From positions 16,504,178 through 16,568,177 of the forward strand of contig NC_043957.1 of assembly GCF_902148855.1 (NCBI RefSeq): a stretch of DNA of 64,000 nucleotides. Reading direction: 5' to 3'. The notes under the pieces are model-generated. The model was not told where the DNA came from. It did no database searches and saw only the letters and a program-made list of their open reading frames with translations. Positions 39,082 to 49,675 of the stretch are shown one piece after another. Numbering within the stretch: the first letter of the stretch is position 1; each line of letters opens with the position of its first letter. Origin of the DNA: Sphaeramia orbicularis (taxonomy: Eukaryota; Chordata; Actinopteri; Kurtiformes; Apogonidae). The translations under genes were made by a program, and so were the position numbers.

Positions 39082-39702
39082 TTACTTCTTCTTCGGGGCT
39101 GCCTTCTTTGCTGGGGCCTTCTTGGCTGCTTTGGGCTTGGCTGCCTTCTTTGCGGGGGCTTTCTTAGCTGCGGGGGCCTTTTTCGCCGCCTTCTTGGGGC
39201 TCTTGGCTGCCTTCTTGGGGCTCTTAGCTGCCTTCTTGGCCGCTGCAGGCTTCTTGGCCTTCTTCGGAGACTTCTTAGCGGCTGGGGCCTTCTTGGCTGC
39301 CGCTGCCTTCTTGGGTTTCTTGGCGGCTGCGGGTTTCTTGGCGGCCTTCTTGGCTTTGGGAGCGGCTTTCTTTGCGGGCTTCTTGGCCTTGGCCTCGGTC
39401 TTCTTGCTCATCTTGAAGGACCCAGAAGCCCCGGTCCCCTTGGTCTGGACCAGAGCTCCCTTCAGGACCAGTTTCTTGACCGCGGTCTTGACCCGAGCCT
39501 TGTTCTTGTCCACATCGTATCCTCCGGCGGCCAGAGCCTTCTTCAGGGCGGCCAGAGACACGCCGCTCCGCTCCTTAGAGGCGGACACGGCTTTCAGGAT
39601 CAGGTCCCCAACACTGGGTCCGGCCTTCTTGGCGGGTTTGGCCGCCTTCTTCTTGGCGGGCTTGGCCGGAGCCGCGGCGGGAGCTGGAGCTACTTCTGCC
39701 AT
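39082..39702 (-). CDS. H1: histone H1
   Basis: Linker histone of 206 residues that binds nucleosome entry/exit DNA. The start was chosen at [18 protein letters not shown]; an upstream in-frame ATG 56 codons earlier lies in the leader. The short N-tail is followed by the winged-helix globular domain at about residues 27-100 ([53 protein letters not shown]). The Lys/Ala/Pro tail then contains several SPKK-type motifs, sites of cell-cycle phosphorylation, and ends [14 protein letters not shown]. It is intact, unlike the H1 at 20383-21053, with an AAACACA box upstream and a stem-loop downstream. Confidence 0.96.
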   Translation of the reverse strand: MAEVAPAPAAAPAKPAKKKAAKPAKKAGPSVGDLILKAVSASKERSGVSLAALKKALAAGGYDVDKNKARVKTAVKKLVLKGALVQTKGTGASGSFKMSKKTEAKAKKPAKKAAPKAKKAAKKPAAAKKPKKAAAAKKAPAAKKSPKKAKKPAAAKKAAKSPKKAAKSPKKAAKKAPAAKKAPAKKAAKPKAAKKAPAKKAAPKKK

Positions 39703-39850
39703 AGTTAGAGTTAGAGATGTGCGGTCACACAAGTGTCTGACTAGACTGAAGGGGAGCTCGGAGAACGGGGTGTCCATAAACATACCATGAGAACCGTGAA
39801 GACTCAACTCAGCCTGTCCATCCTCGGTCCGGTCTGAATGCTGAGATACT

Positions 39851-39857
39851 TGTGTTT
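39851..39857 (-). promoter_or_regulatory. H1-type AAACACA box
   Basis: AAACACA on the coding strand about 150 nt upstream of the H1 ATG. The surrounding GAAAACACAAGTA context is shared with 21180-21190. Confidence 0.75.
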
Positions 39858-40099
39858 TCTCTTCACACATAAAACCGTATAAAACAGCTGTAGGTGAAGG
39901 ACTGGAGGATGAGAGTGAACGGAGCCGATAGCGGACCTTTGTCTCTTCATGTTCCGGTCATGTAGACCTCTGAGGATCTGTGGATTTAGTCTGAACAGCC
40001 TCCAAACCCCACAGATCCACCGGGACGGACAGCACCGATCAACGGATTTTCACACTTCTTTCCCTCATAAAATAATTTCAAATGGATCCAAACTCCTCC

Positions 40100-40840
40100 A
40101 AAGCTGCGGTGTAGTTGGTCAACATTCCTGTTAAGAATCTCAAGGTCTGAAACTGTATCTATACTGAACATATTAAATAAAACTGAAGCTGTTTTGTCAG
40201 CACCAAACACACAGATTTACAGCGCAGATTAGTGGAGTTCTGATCAGGTCTGCAAACACACACTGGGATCACTGTTTTGTAGAAAACTTTTCTTTTTTTT
40301 TTTTATGAATAGACATGGATCTAAAAATATGAAAATAACATTCATCTGTTTCTAACAAATGAATAACAATAACATGATTTTGCTGCAATAAGGTCCCTTA
40401 TTATGAGATGAGACAGACTGTGACATTTGCTGCATCTGTGCTCAGTGGGACTGGGCAGTCCTGTGGTGTGATATGGTTTATTTATTCCACTGTGCAATAT
40501 TTGTTTGTGGTTGGTAATTTAGTTTTCTTACTGCTGTGAGAATAATAACACAATATAATTATTTTTTTATTACTATTCATTATTACTACTTTATTATTTA
40601 TTTACACTAGTAGTTTTTAATGTGCCAATGCCTGTTTTTCACTATTTTTTTATATATATCCCCCACCCTTTTTTTCCCCTTGTAATGTGTATTATATGTG
40701 TTTGGTACATAAAATTTTGTTCTGCTATTAGAACCTTAATTTTCTGAGGGCTCTGCCAAAGGGCTCTATAAAGTTCTAATCAAATGTAATTTTGATAAAG
40801 AATTGGTGTAATAACCTTTTATAGGGCACTGATGGACAAT

Positions 40841-40845
<5 letters not shown>
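40100..40845. other. AT-rich spacer, no gene seen
   Basis: No recognised feature beyond the conserved H1 upstream block that ends near 40100. Confidence 0.5.
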
Positions 40846-40847
<2 letters not shown>

Positions 40848-40898
<51 letters not shown>

Positions 40899-42694
40899 TT
40901 TATTTAATTAATTCTTTTTTTGGGGTCGGGGGGGGGTCAGTCATGGCACTGGGTTGATCATGTAAACTGCAACCGCTGTTCCTGGCCCCCACCCCCTCCA
41001 CTAGCAGGCAGACGCAGACGCACCATGACGTAACATGTCCTTGCATACAGTTAGTAGCTCTATACTGTAGCTGTGGAGCATATATGATCTGTGCTCTGTA
41101 GGCTGTCGGTGGTCAGCTGTGTTTGCTGTTTGAAACATGGATAATAGAGAGAGCAAAGGTGGCGCAGAGAAGCAAGAATTAAAAAGAGGAAAGCTCTTGA
41201 AGCAAACACAGCCAAATGTGCCAAAATCTGCAACTTTTTCACAAAAACGACCTCCTGGTTGGAAACAACTAATGAGGACGATGAACCAGGTAAACCACCT
41301 TTCAAGTTAGTTAATTATCGAGTCAATGAATTGTGTGGCATTGTGGCGTGAACATAACGTTATGCAATTTAAATAATAGTATGATGCGACACCCCATAAC
41401 TGGGAAACTTTGTCTTGTAGCTCCTCAGAGTCAGAAAGAACATTCAGCAGCAGACACCAGCCATGAGCCCACAAGTCCAGAGAGGGCAGGTAGGACTGCT
41501 CAGAGAGGGAAGAGGATTAGAAGAAATAGACTACAATGAAGAGTATGGTGTAGGCCTGTTCAATATGAAAGGTGCTCTGAGATGCTCCAGGATTCAGCAC
41601 TACATGAATGAAACTGACACCAAGGCTTTGCAAAATAGAAGATTTGTGCTGACAATTATGACCATTTTTAAAATGTGCTTTAGTGTCAGAAGCAGAGCCA
41701 GGAGTCAGTAGTGATGAGGGGATTGCTCCTGTCAGTATGGAAGGAAAAGGTACAGGAACAGACTGTGTGAACAAGCATTAGTTCCAGTAAAACCACTTTC
41801 TATACCCAAACCATAGTCCTGACCTTTTTTTTTTTTTTTTATTAAAAGTGAGACAGTAAATACACAAAGCCCACAATTGAAAGGCAATAGCATAAAGTAA
41901 CATCAAATAAGCCTACATATTTTGCCAATGTAAATATCTTAATTAGTTAAGTAAGTCAAAATGTCTGTAGATATTATTTTTTATTGTGATCCAGGTGCAG
42001 GTGAGTCTAGGGAAACTGGAGGAAGTGTGAAAGGGAGAGCAGAGTCTGCTGATGACAGAGGAGCAGCTCAGCAGCACAGCCCTGAACCACTAGGCACAAA
42101 TGTGACAGATGAAGAGGAGTCTGTTGTTAGCTTTGATTACTTTGCTCGCCCACAGGATATACATACATTTTTTTTCTTATCATCCTCATCAAACCCCTAA
42201 TATCACTATACCAAAAGTTTTCAATAGCAAAGATGGAACAAACCGCAAGTTAGTTGTGATGGAAATCTTTTGTTGCAGAGGATACAAAATTATAGTTATT
42301 AGAAAGTGCAGCAAGCTTTATTTTTTTTATTATTTTTTTAATTAATATTTTTATATATTCTTTTAATTCATTTCAAACATTTTAAAGGTTTGAAAAATGT
42401 TAACAATTATAAGAACAAAAATATAGATTCTGTTGTTGTGAGGAATAATAATGTTGGAGATGTCGATGTGCACTCACTGTTGAAATAAATCCACATTGTG
42501 AAGCCACCTTTACTTGCGCTGAATTTGAAATATTTTAGAAAATACACTGAATTACAAGGCTTTGCAGAACAGTGTGTAGACCTAGCATGTAAGGTTATAA
42601 TTCCATGATTTTAATAATAATTGGTCGTGATCTAAAGTGGGCCAGTCTGAGGTATGAAACGCCAGGGCTGAAAATGAGTCTCAGTCCGGCCCTG
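40848..42694 (+). mobile_element. degraded hAT transposon, N-terminal exons only
   Basis: 41131-41289 encodes a start (MDNRESKGGAEK) and, after a frame change, KKRKALEANTAKCAKICNFF, then TKTTSWLETTNEDDEP, similar to the N-terminus of ZMYM/hAT-type transposases. Further exon-like pieces with AG/GT borders follow at about 41421-41491, 41692-41750 and 41994-42160 (the last ending FDYFARPQ). The right end reads, on the minus strand, CAGGGCCGGACTGAGACTCA, a hAT-type terminus. The catalytic core is missing. A TA tract masks the left end (40848-40890). Confidence 0.6.
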
Positions 42695-42699
42695 TGCAC

Positions 42700-43340
42700 A
42701 CACACACCCAAAGCAAAACACATGTAAGGTGAAAGGAACATCACTTTTAGAACATTAGACCAACATAAGTGTTGATCCAGACACCTGACGACATCCACAC
42801 TATCCCTTTGAATATCTTACATTCTTTAGTTTAGTACCATTACTTCATGGTACCTAACAAAGCAGATACACTCAGGTGGACCTTGCAGATCCTGTAGACC
42901 ACATTGTATCACATTTTTGGCTCTCTTTTGGCATTATGTAAACCTTTAGGCTTAACTGTGGTATGTTTAAGGTTATCCATAATAGATATGGAGGCACCAA
43001 CAATATATGGCTGAGTTCTGGCATATGTGTGGTTAACCAAAAGACTGGGCAAAGAGCGGGATCAAGTACAGGGATGATATGGCATGTTTATGGCAAACCA
43101 GAAGATTGACTAAAGAGCAGCAACATCTTATCCCATATGGGGTTGTGTTTTGGCATATTTCTGTAAAGCCAAAACACTACGCACAGAGCAGGAATTTCAA
43201 CCCAGAAGAAAACCCCACTTCATTTTAAAAGCATCATCAACACAAATTTTGGGTGAATTTTGGCCTCCTTTTGGGTCAGTTTTGGCTACTTTTTGGCTGG
43301 ATTATGGGGATTTGGGGCCTTTCTGGAACAATTATGGCTA
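42700..43340. other. spacer, no gene seen
   Basis: Contains a GGTGAATTTTGGC-type repeat (43248-43330) that recurs at 43848-43900 on the other side of the mariner element, so it predates that insertion or belongs to a larger element. Confidence 0.45.
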
Positions 43341-43342
43341 TA

Positions 43343-43820
43343 CAGGGTGAGGAAGCTAAATTTACAATGAACATTTTGTTGTTTTTTCTCAGCAGGCACA
43401 ACGTCAATTGTTTTGAAACCAAACATATATTGATGTCATAATCATACCTAACACTATTATCCATACCTTTTCAGAAACTTTTGCCCATATGAGCAATCAG
43501 GAAAGCAAACGTCAAAGAGTGTGTGATAATGTAAAGAAGAGAATGACTATGAGCAAAACTATTACGAGAAAGTCTGGAAGATACTATTAAAGAAGAATGG
43601 GAGAAGTTGTCACCCGAATATTTGAGGAACACTTGTGCAAGTTTCAGGAAGGGTTTGAAGGCAGTTATTGAGAAAGGAGGACACATAGAATAAAAACATT
43701 TTCTATTATGTCAGTTTTCTTGTGGCAAATAAATTCTCATGACTTCCAATAAACTAATTGGTCATACACTGTCTTTCAATCCCTGACTCAAAATATTGTA
43801 AATTTTGCTTCCCCACCCTG
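43343..43820 (+). mobile_element. mariner/Tc1-type element, deleted, TA-flanked
   Basis: The left end CAGGGTGAGGAAGCTAAA and the right end (minus strand) CAGGGTGGGGAAGCAAAA are inverted repeats, flanked by TA at 43341-43342 and 43821-43822. 43590-43695 encodes EWEKLSPEYLRNTCASFRKG, then LKAVIEKGGHIE and a stop, the C-terminal tail of a transposase. Only about 480 bp remain, so it is non-autonomous. Confidence 0.82.
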
Positions 43821-44092
43821 TATTTTGGAAGTCCGCAATTCATTTCGGGTGAATTTTGGCTTTCTTCTGGTTTGATTTTGGCTTGCCTATTTTTAAGCCA
43901 TTTAGGGCCCATAGATCCACCCAGAACTTTGCTAAATGACATGCCAGTTTTGGGCTAGATTTAAGCCATAATGATTTTGCTATCTGGGTTGGTTCAAGTG
44001 GCTCGATGCCTCATCTCACCATCACTAGTTATAACCATTTTAACAATAAGACATGACAAGTAAATTATTTTAACTTTGCTGTATGGTAACAA

Positions 44093-44645
44093 GTAGTGAT
44101 GGGTCCGGCAACACCGATGCGTCGGTGCATGCGTCGAGCTCACAGAGCAAAACCCCGTGTCAGTGCGCATGTCGCTTCAAGAAAGTCACGTGATCGATAC
44201 AGGAACTGTTTTGAACTGACACTGATGTGCCAAACTGTGTTTATAAGGAAGCGCATCTGTCAACGGGATGCATCTGTCAAAAGAATCTCTGATCTTTTGC
44301 GGTTCATCGTCAAATTCATCAAGAATTATGGAACAGCCTCAAGCCAAAAGAAAGGTTTCCGCTGTGTGGGACCATTTTAATCTCATATCGGAAAATAAGG
44401 TATTTGTTTTAATTTCCTTGTTGTTTCATCCTGTTCCTCTCAGAGTTTCCACTTGATCTATCTGCATTCAAATTCATTTCAAAGTGACTCTTAGTTTACT
44501 ATTCATATTATTTTCTGCAGGTTAAATGTCGCATTTGTTCGACAAAACTTTCCTATTTAAACAAAAGCACCTCCTCAATGCTGAGGCATTATAGGGCCAG
44601 GCATGAGAATGAAGTCTCAGATACACCCAGGATAAACTCAGGTCT
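44093..44645 (+). mobile_element. hAT transposase remnant: intron-split BED finger
   Basis: Begins with a TAGTGATGGG hAT-like end. Exon 1 (44328-44399) encodes MEQPQAKRKVSAVWDHFNLI and on to SENK; an intron with GT (44400) and CAG (44520) follows. Exon 2 (44521-44641) encodes VKCRICSTKLSYLNKSTSSM, then LRHYRARHENE. Joined by splicing they give a complete C2H2 BED finger. The catalytic domain is absent. Confidence 0.7.
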
Positions 44646-44879
44646 ACAGCTGTTCTACAACTTACTCACAGTTGCTTTATTGATAATTAATTCCTGTTAA
44701 TTTATTCTTTACTTCATTTTTAACCATCAAGCTCAAAATGTTGGAAAAACTTATTTTTTGAATAAAAATTTGTAAAAAAGATCCCAGATCCCAAAAAAGA
44801 AAGATCCCAGTCCACAGTCATCCTCATTCACAACACATTCGCTTAGATTTTCACGTTATGATATATGTTCTCGTTATTT

Positions 44880-44963
44880 ATTGACTGTCAGCTTAAGGAT
44901 CATCTTAAGGTTGTGACAAAAGAGTGACTGATTTGATAAATGAGTTTATGCTACTGAGTTATT
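44880..44963. repeat. copy of the 17.0 kb dispersed repeat
   Basis: Matches 17000-17080 in the same orientation. Confidence 0.6.
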
Positions 44964-45526
44964 CAGTCCCACCAGGATTTTGCGGGCTTTTTTTGTGATT
45001 GTTGCGGTCTAAAATGACTGATTTTGTGGCAGGTTTTCCAAAAAAATGCGATGAAAGTTGCAATGATTTCAGGCTTCTTTTATTAATGTCATTGGAACAT
45101 GGGCATTTACAAATTACCTAGAACAGTCTTTTTTGTGTTTTTAGCCTTAAAAAGCACCAGGAAGCCATGATTTTAAACAAAACAGGCTTTTTTTGCATTC
45201 ATTCATTTATTTGTTTTGAGCAGAAGAAAAAAGTTAAACATTTTTTGTGTACAAGGAATTAATATCAGAGCAAATACATTAATAAATAAAGATGATCAAG
45301 ACAAAATAACAATTGCCATGTACACTGGTAATAACAAAATAAATTCAATCTGTACTGCTCAAAAAGGAGTGGGAAGAAGAAAACTGATTAAATCCCACCC
45401 CCATCTCACATTTATACAACACAACACATGAGTTTTGCTTCCTTAAAGATATAGTTGTATATTCAGGATTAGGATTAGATGCATTACATGGTTAGACGGG
45501 TTACATGCACACACAGAGACTGACAT

Positions 45527-45571
<45 letters not shown>

Positions 45572-46140
45572 CACAGTGCAGCCAAACTTGGGTTGCTTTC
45601 TAACACGAGAGTAAACATTAATATTAACACCAAGTTTAGAGTAGATAGAGTAGATCCGCGCTAACCTTAATTCTTTCAGCTCCTGCTATTGTTCTGGATC
45701 CAACAGCCTCTGTCATTGGGACTTGTCTCGTCTGTCCTCTTCCAGTTTCAGCCATTCTCTTTGCATGTTTTGCTGTTGAAAAGTGTCTCTGGAGCGGCCA
45801 CTTTCATTTGTGTTCCACCACAGAACGGTATACTTCCGCTTTTGTGTAACACATCTAGAAACTGGCTTGCACGAACTTTGGCAGTGATATTTGTCGGTAA
45901 ATGTGGACATTATGCGTCGCACATGTCTTCATCTTCTCAAACGTCAACAAGGAAGTGAACATGATGACGTACATGTCACGTAGAGGGGGGTGGGAGATAC
46001 GGGGCTAAGGTGATTGGTCAAATTTGCGGAAAATTCATGGTGATTGGACAAAATTACAGCGCCATGCAGAATTTGCGGTGATTGGTGGAATTTGCGTAAA
46101 TAATTGCGATTCGCAACACTGCAAAATCCTGGAGGGACTG
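44964..46140. mobile_element. DNA transposon with CAGTCCC..CCAGGATTTTGC ends
   Basis: The left end CAGTCCCACCAGGATTTTGC and the right end (minus strand) CAGTCCCTCCAGGATTTTGC are inverted repeats with one mismatch. Subterminal GTGATTGGTGGAATTTGCG-like motifs repeat near the right end. A CA tract (45533-45569) and another repeat (about 45220-45470) lie inside. No clear 8-bp target duplication and no transposase. hAT-like by its ends. Confidence 0.75.
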
Positions 46141-46215
46141 AATTAGCAAAACAACTGCCATGAAGAATGCATCAGACCTGCACAATACCACCTTCAGTGA
46201 TAAAGCAACTCAGAC

Positions 46216-46223
46216 ATATATAT

Positions 46224-46299
<76 letters not shown>
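46216..46299. repeat. (TA)n microsatellite
   Basis: Near-pure TA tract. Confidence 0.95.
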
Positions 46300-46301
<2 letters not shown>

Positions 46302-46512
46302 CTTTTCTGAACCTGCGTTATCCTCACTAGGGTCATGGGGGTCACTGGAGCCTATCCCAGCTACTTATGGGCGAAGGTGGGGTACACCCTGTCACACACC
46401 ACTTAACCTATCAGTGCATGTCTTTGGATGGTGGGAGGAAGAAGGAGTACCTGGAGAGAACCCATGCAGACATGGGGAGAACATGCAAACTCCACACAGA
46501 AAGGTCCTACCC
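46300..46512 (+). mobile_element. short retroelement, second copy
   Basis: Same repeat as 30088-30378 (GCCTATCCCAGCTACTTA, GTGCATGTCTTTGGATGGTG, CATGCAAACTCCACACAG), with an internal deletion. Confidence 0.75.
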
Positions 46513-46568
46513 CCATCGACTGGTGTTGGAATCTAACCCAGGACCTTATTGTTATGAGTGCTATCTAT

Positions 46569-47395
46569 GGGGCCATTATTGTAGCAATATTATTTGCAAA
46601 TGCGTGTGGAGAGTTGAGTGTCCGTATTGCAATCTGTCTGTGCGCACTCGGCTTTGCTCGCTCACATTGGTAGTAATACAGCCTACATACCACCAGTTGG
46701 CCGTATTTTAAGGGTACATGACATTACTGGGCTTAGTGGTGGTTGTACCTATAGACATATGTGTACCTGCAAAGTTGCGGGCGATGGAATGCCGGCTGCT
46801 TGCTGTAAGTATATTTGTTTCTGTTGTTTTTTGTTTGTTTGTTTTTTGCAGCCATCTTTCCTTGCCCAGGTGAATCTTCTTCTTCTTCGATTTTTAGTGG
46901 CAGTTGGTGAACCTTGCAAGCACAACTCACGTAAACTCACGTCAGGTACAAGAGCGAGCAAAGCCGAACGCAGCCGAAATGAGGGAGCCTGTGAGCCTGA
47001 GCCCAGGGCAGGCTGAGCCCAGGGCAGCTGAGCCCAGGCACACAAACCCTGGTTTTACAGACAAATCCCGCTGCGCATTTGTGGATCTGTCACGGCAGAA
47101 GTGCAGCAAAATTCACGTGTGTAAAGAGAGCCAATCGAGAAGCCGCTTGACTTGTAACCAATGATTTGTCTGTACGTCTGGGTCTTGTAGTGAAAATACT
47201 TTGACTTTTCAAATCTGATTACACACACAAGTTGTTTTACACATTTGCAGATTGTTGTACAGACACACAAATCTCATCACGCATTTACAGATTCATTTAC
47301 ACATTTGCAAATGTGTCTGTGCGCACCCAGATTGAAATACGGACACTCAACTCTCCACATGCATTTGCAAATAATATTGCTACAATAATGGCCTC
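46569..47395. mobile_element. long-terminal-inverted-repeat element, class unknown
   Basis: 46569-46650 and 47310-47395 are inverted copies of about 85-100 bp (GGCCATTATTGTAGCAATAT, TATTTGCAAATGC.TGTGGAG, GTTGAGTGTCCGTATT). The interior has no recognisable protein. The repeats are far longer than those of the other MITEs here. The target duplication is unclear (GCTATC occurs on both sides). Confidence 0.7.
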
Positions 47396-47548
47396 ATAGC
47401 TATCCAAAAGCACTCGTACACAAAAGTGCGTGTGTAGACAATGCGTACAGCAGTTGTGGACACATGCACCTTTAGCAAGATATATAGAATTTAAGACAAG
47501 TTGTTTATATGCAGTAATAATTCTGTGCAAATCTGAAGTTGAACTGTT

Positions 47549-47962
47549 TTACTTGACTCTAGCGCCTTGACCCAGCGCTGCACAGACCAGACCCTTACAT
47601 TCAGGGTCTACTGATGGAACAGGGGCTGCGGCAGGTGGATGATGGATCTGATTACTGAGGGAGGGGTCCGCGGACACGCTGAAGTGGACCGAACCTCCAC
47701 TTCCACCTCCGCTTCCATCACGCGCATCAGGTAAGAGGAAAGTGTCAGAGCTCAATGACACTGAGGGATTTACACGCAGTTCTATCAGGCTGACCTCCGC
47801 GTCGAAATCCGACGCAGAAGGGGTACCCCCTGCGTCAAATAGTGCCGAACGGGGCTCTGACCATGCGTCCATTTCTGACGACTTGGGATGAGCGGGCGGG
47901 GCTTTGGAGGGAGGCGGGTTGTTCATGTTCAAACTTTTACTAAGTGCTGTGAGAAATGCCAC
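47549..47962 (-). CDS. unidentified open reading frame
   Basis: 137 codons, compositionally unlike the AT-rich surroundings: rich in Pro, Ser, Ala and Gly with a GSGGGSGGS stretch, no Cys pattern and no membrane segment. I do not recognise it. It lies just downstream of the H4 at 48219. The sequence beyond its 3' end (47460-47555) matches 29322-29397, but the frame itself has no counterpart at 29.4 kb, so it was inserted into or lost from one of two paralogous H4 flanks. It could be part of a transposon protein or a chance GC-rich frame. Confidence 0.25.
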   Translation of the reverse strand: MAFLTALSKSLNMNNPPPSKAPPAHPKSSEMDAWSEPRSALFDAGGTPSASDFDAEVSLIELRVNPSVSLSSDTFLLPDARDGSGGGSGGSVHFSVSADPSLSNQIHHPPAAAPVPSVDPECKGLVCAALGQGARVK

Positions 47963-48160
47963 ATCGGTAGGTATAGCTTTAAATCTTCAATTAAACAGGA
48001 TGATTGAGAGAAAAAAAAAAGCTTAAGACATTAAGTGTTCTTTATTTGTCCTAATTACTGAATATCACCCGTTTTTATTCATTATTCAACTACCGCGTAG
48101 ACAGAGCAAACATGTGATTCTTTCTTACATGACAGAAGCACATCTTTTGGTTCAGTGTGT

Positions 48161-48176
48161 GGCTCTTAAAAGAGCC
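48161..48176 (-). terminator. histone 3' stem-loop (H4)
   Basis: On the minus strand GGCTCTTTTAAGAGCC. Confidence 0.95.
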
Positions 48177-48218
48177 TTTTCTTGTTTAATAGGGGTTCAC
48201 CAGTGGTTTAGCTGCAGT

Positions 48219-48539
<321 letters not shown>

Positions 48540-48734
48540 TCAGTTATCAACTTCACAATGTCTGAATGAGCGGATGAACCACTGCTTTATACAACATCTG
48601 AGAACGTGTTTGAAGACAGACAGAGGCGGGAGGGTTTTTTTTTTTTTTTTTCTTTCTTTCTTTTTTGGCGGCACCGGAAGCAACAGCAGGTTCATAAACG
48701 GCGCTCCGCTCCAATCAAATAGAGAAAGCAAAAT

Positions 48735-49640
48735 GCTTTCTGTTTTAAACCTTAATTATGTCTAAGATAAAACATTCTTTCATTTCTCATTGAGCGTAAA
48801 CCAACACCAAGACTCTAGTTATTTCGATCATTTAATAGCTGACAGTGACATTTTCACTGGTTGAAATACAACATGTGTATTGTATTAAATTATTTTAATA
48901 TTTAAACATCTGTAAACACCTTTTTTCAGCACTGAATAACTTCACTTTTAAAGATGATATACTTTAACAAGCAGCATTGTACTATTCATGCTTAATATAA
49001 ATAAAATCGATTCGATATTGTTTCAGATCAAGAATGTCCATCTTCATTTTAGATACACACTAATGTATCTACTGTCATGATATTAATGACAGAAAACAAA
49101 TGATAATCAGACGAATATACTGAGATTGCAGTATTTTTATACAGCACATGCATATGGCAGCTAACAACATGCAGACTTCTGTCATCTCCATGTCAAATAA
49201 ATCAAACAAAATAACTGATTTTTATTTCAGTGGGTTTACTCTCAAAACAAATGAACAATTGGCACTGAAACAACTCTACGGACATGTTTTTATTCATCTG
49301 AAATAAAACTTATTTTACATTATTCCAAACAATTAAGCATATTTCTACAAAAGAAAAAACTACTATGGATCTGACTGAATGCCTTTATTAATTACTCTTA
49401 ATCCTAAACAGCAGATGTGTGTCCACATATCTAAATTTTAGACACTAGATCCAGTAATATACTGAAGAGAGTAAAATTATCTAAAATCAGAGTTCAAGCA
49501 CCAAAACATGACTTCTTTTATCTAAATGTATTATTCAAGCTACAGAAAACAGTTGAGACAAACGTGTAACATTAAAATTCTACAGATATTTACCATCAGA
49601 TGTTAAGGTTTAGTAGAAGATATCTGCAGAATACACGGAC
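48735..49640. other. spacer between H4 and H4-start/LINE, no gene seen
   Basis: AT-rich spacer, duplicated at 53664-54568 with very few differences. No TATA box or CCAAT was recognised before the H4-like ATG at 49649. Confidence 0.6.
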
Positions 49641-49648
49641 AGTGAAAA

Positions 49649-49675
49649 ATGAGTGGCAGAGGAAAAGGAGGAAAT
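49649..49675 (+). pseudogene. H4: H4 start fragment at the LINE C 5' junction
   Basis: ATGAGTGGCAGAGGAAAAGG and on to AGGAAAT: 27 nt matching H4 coding nt 1-27 (MSGRGKGG). The LINE begins right after it with TTGACCCTCATG. The 27-nt length is the same as at 12375-12401. The leader GACAGTGAAAA only weakly resembles H4 leaders. The 3' half of this H4 is not present at the LINE's other end. Confidence 0.88.
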
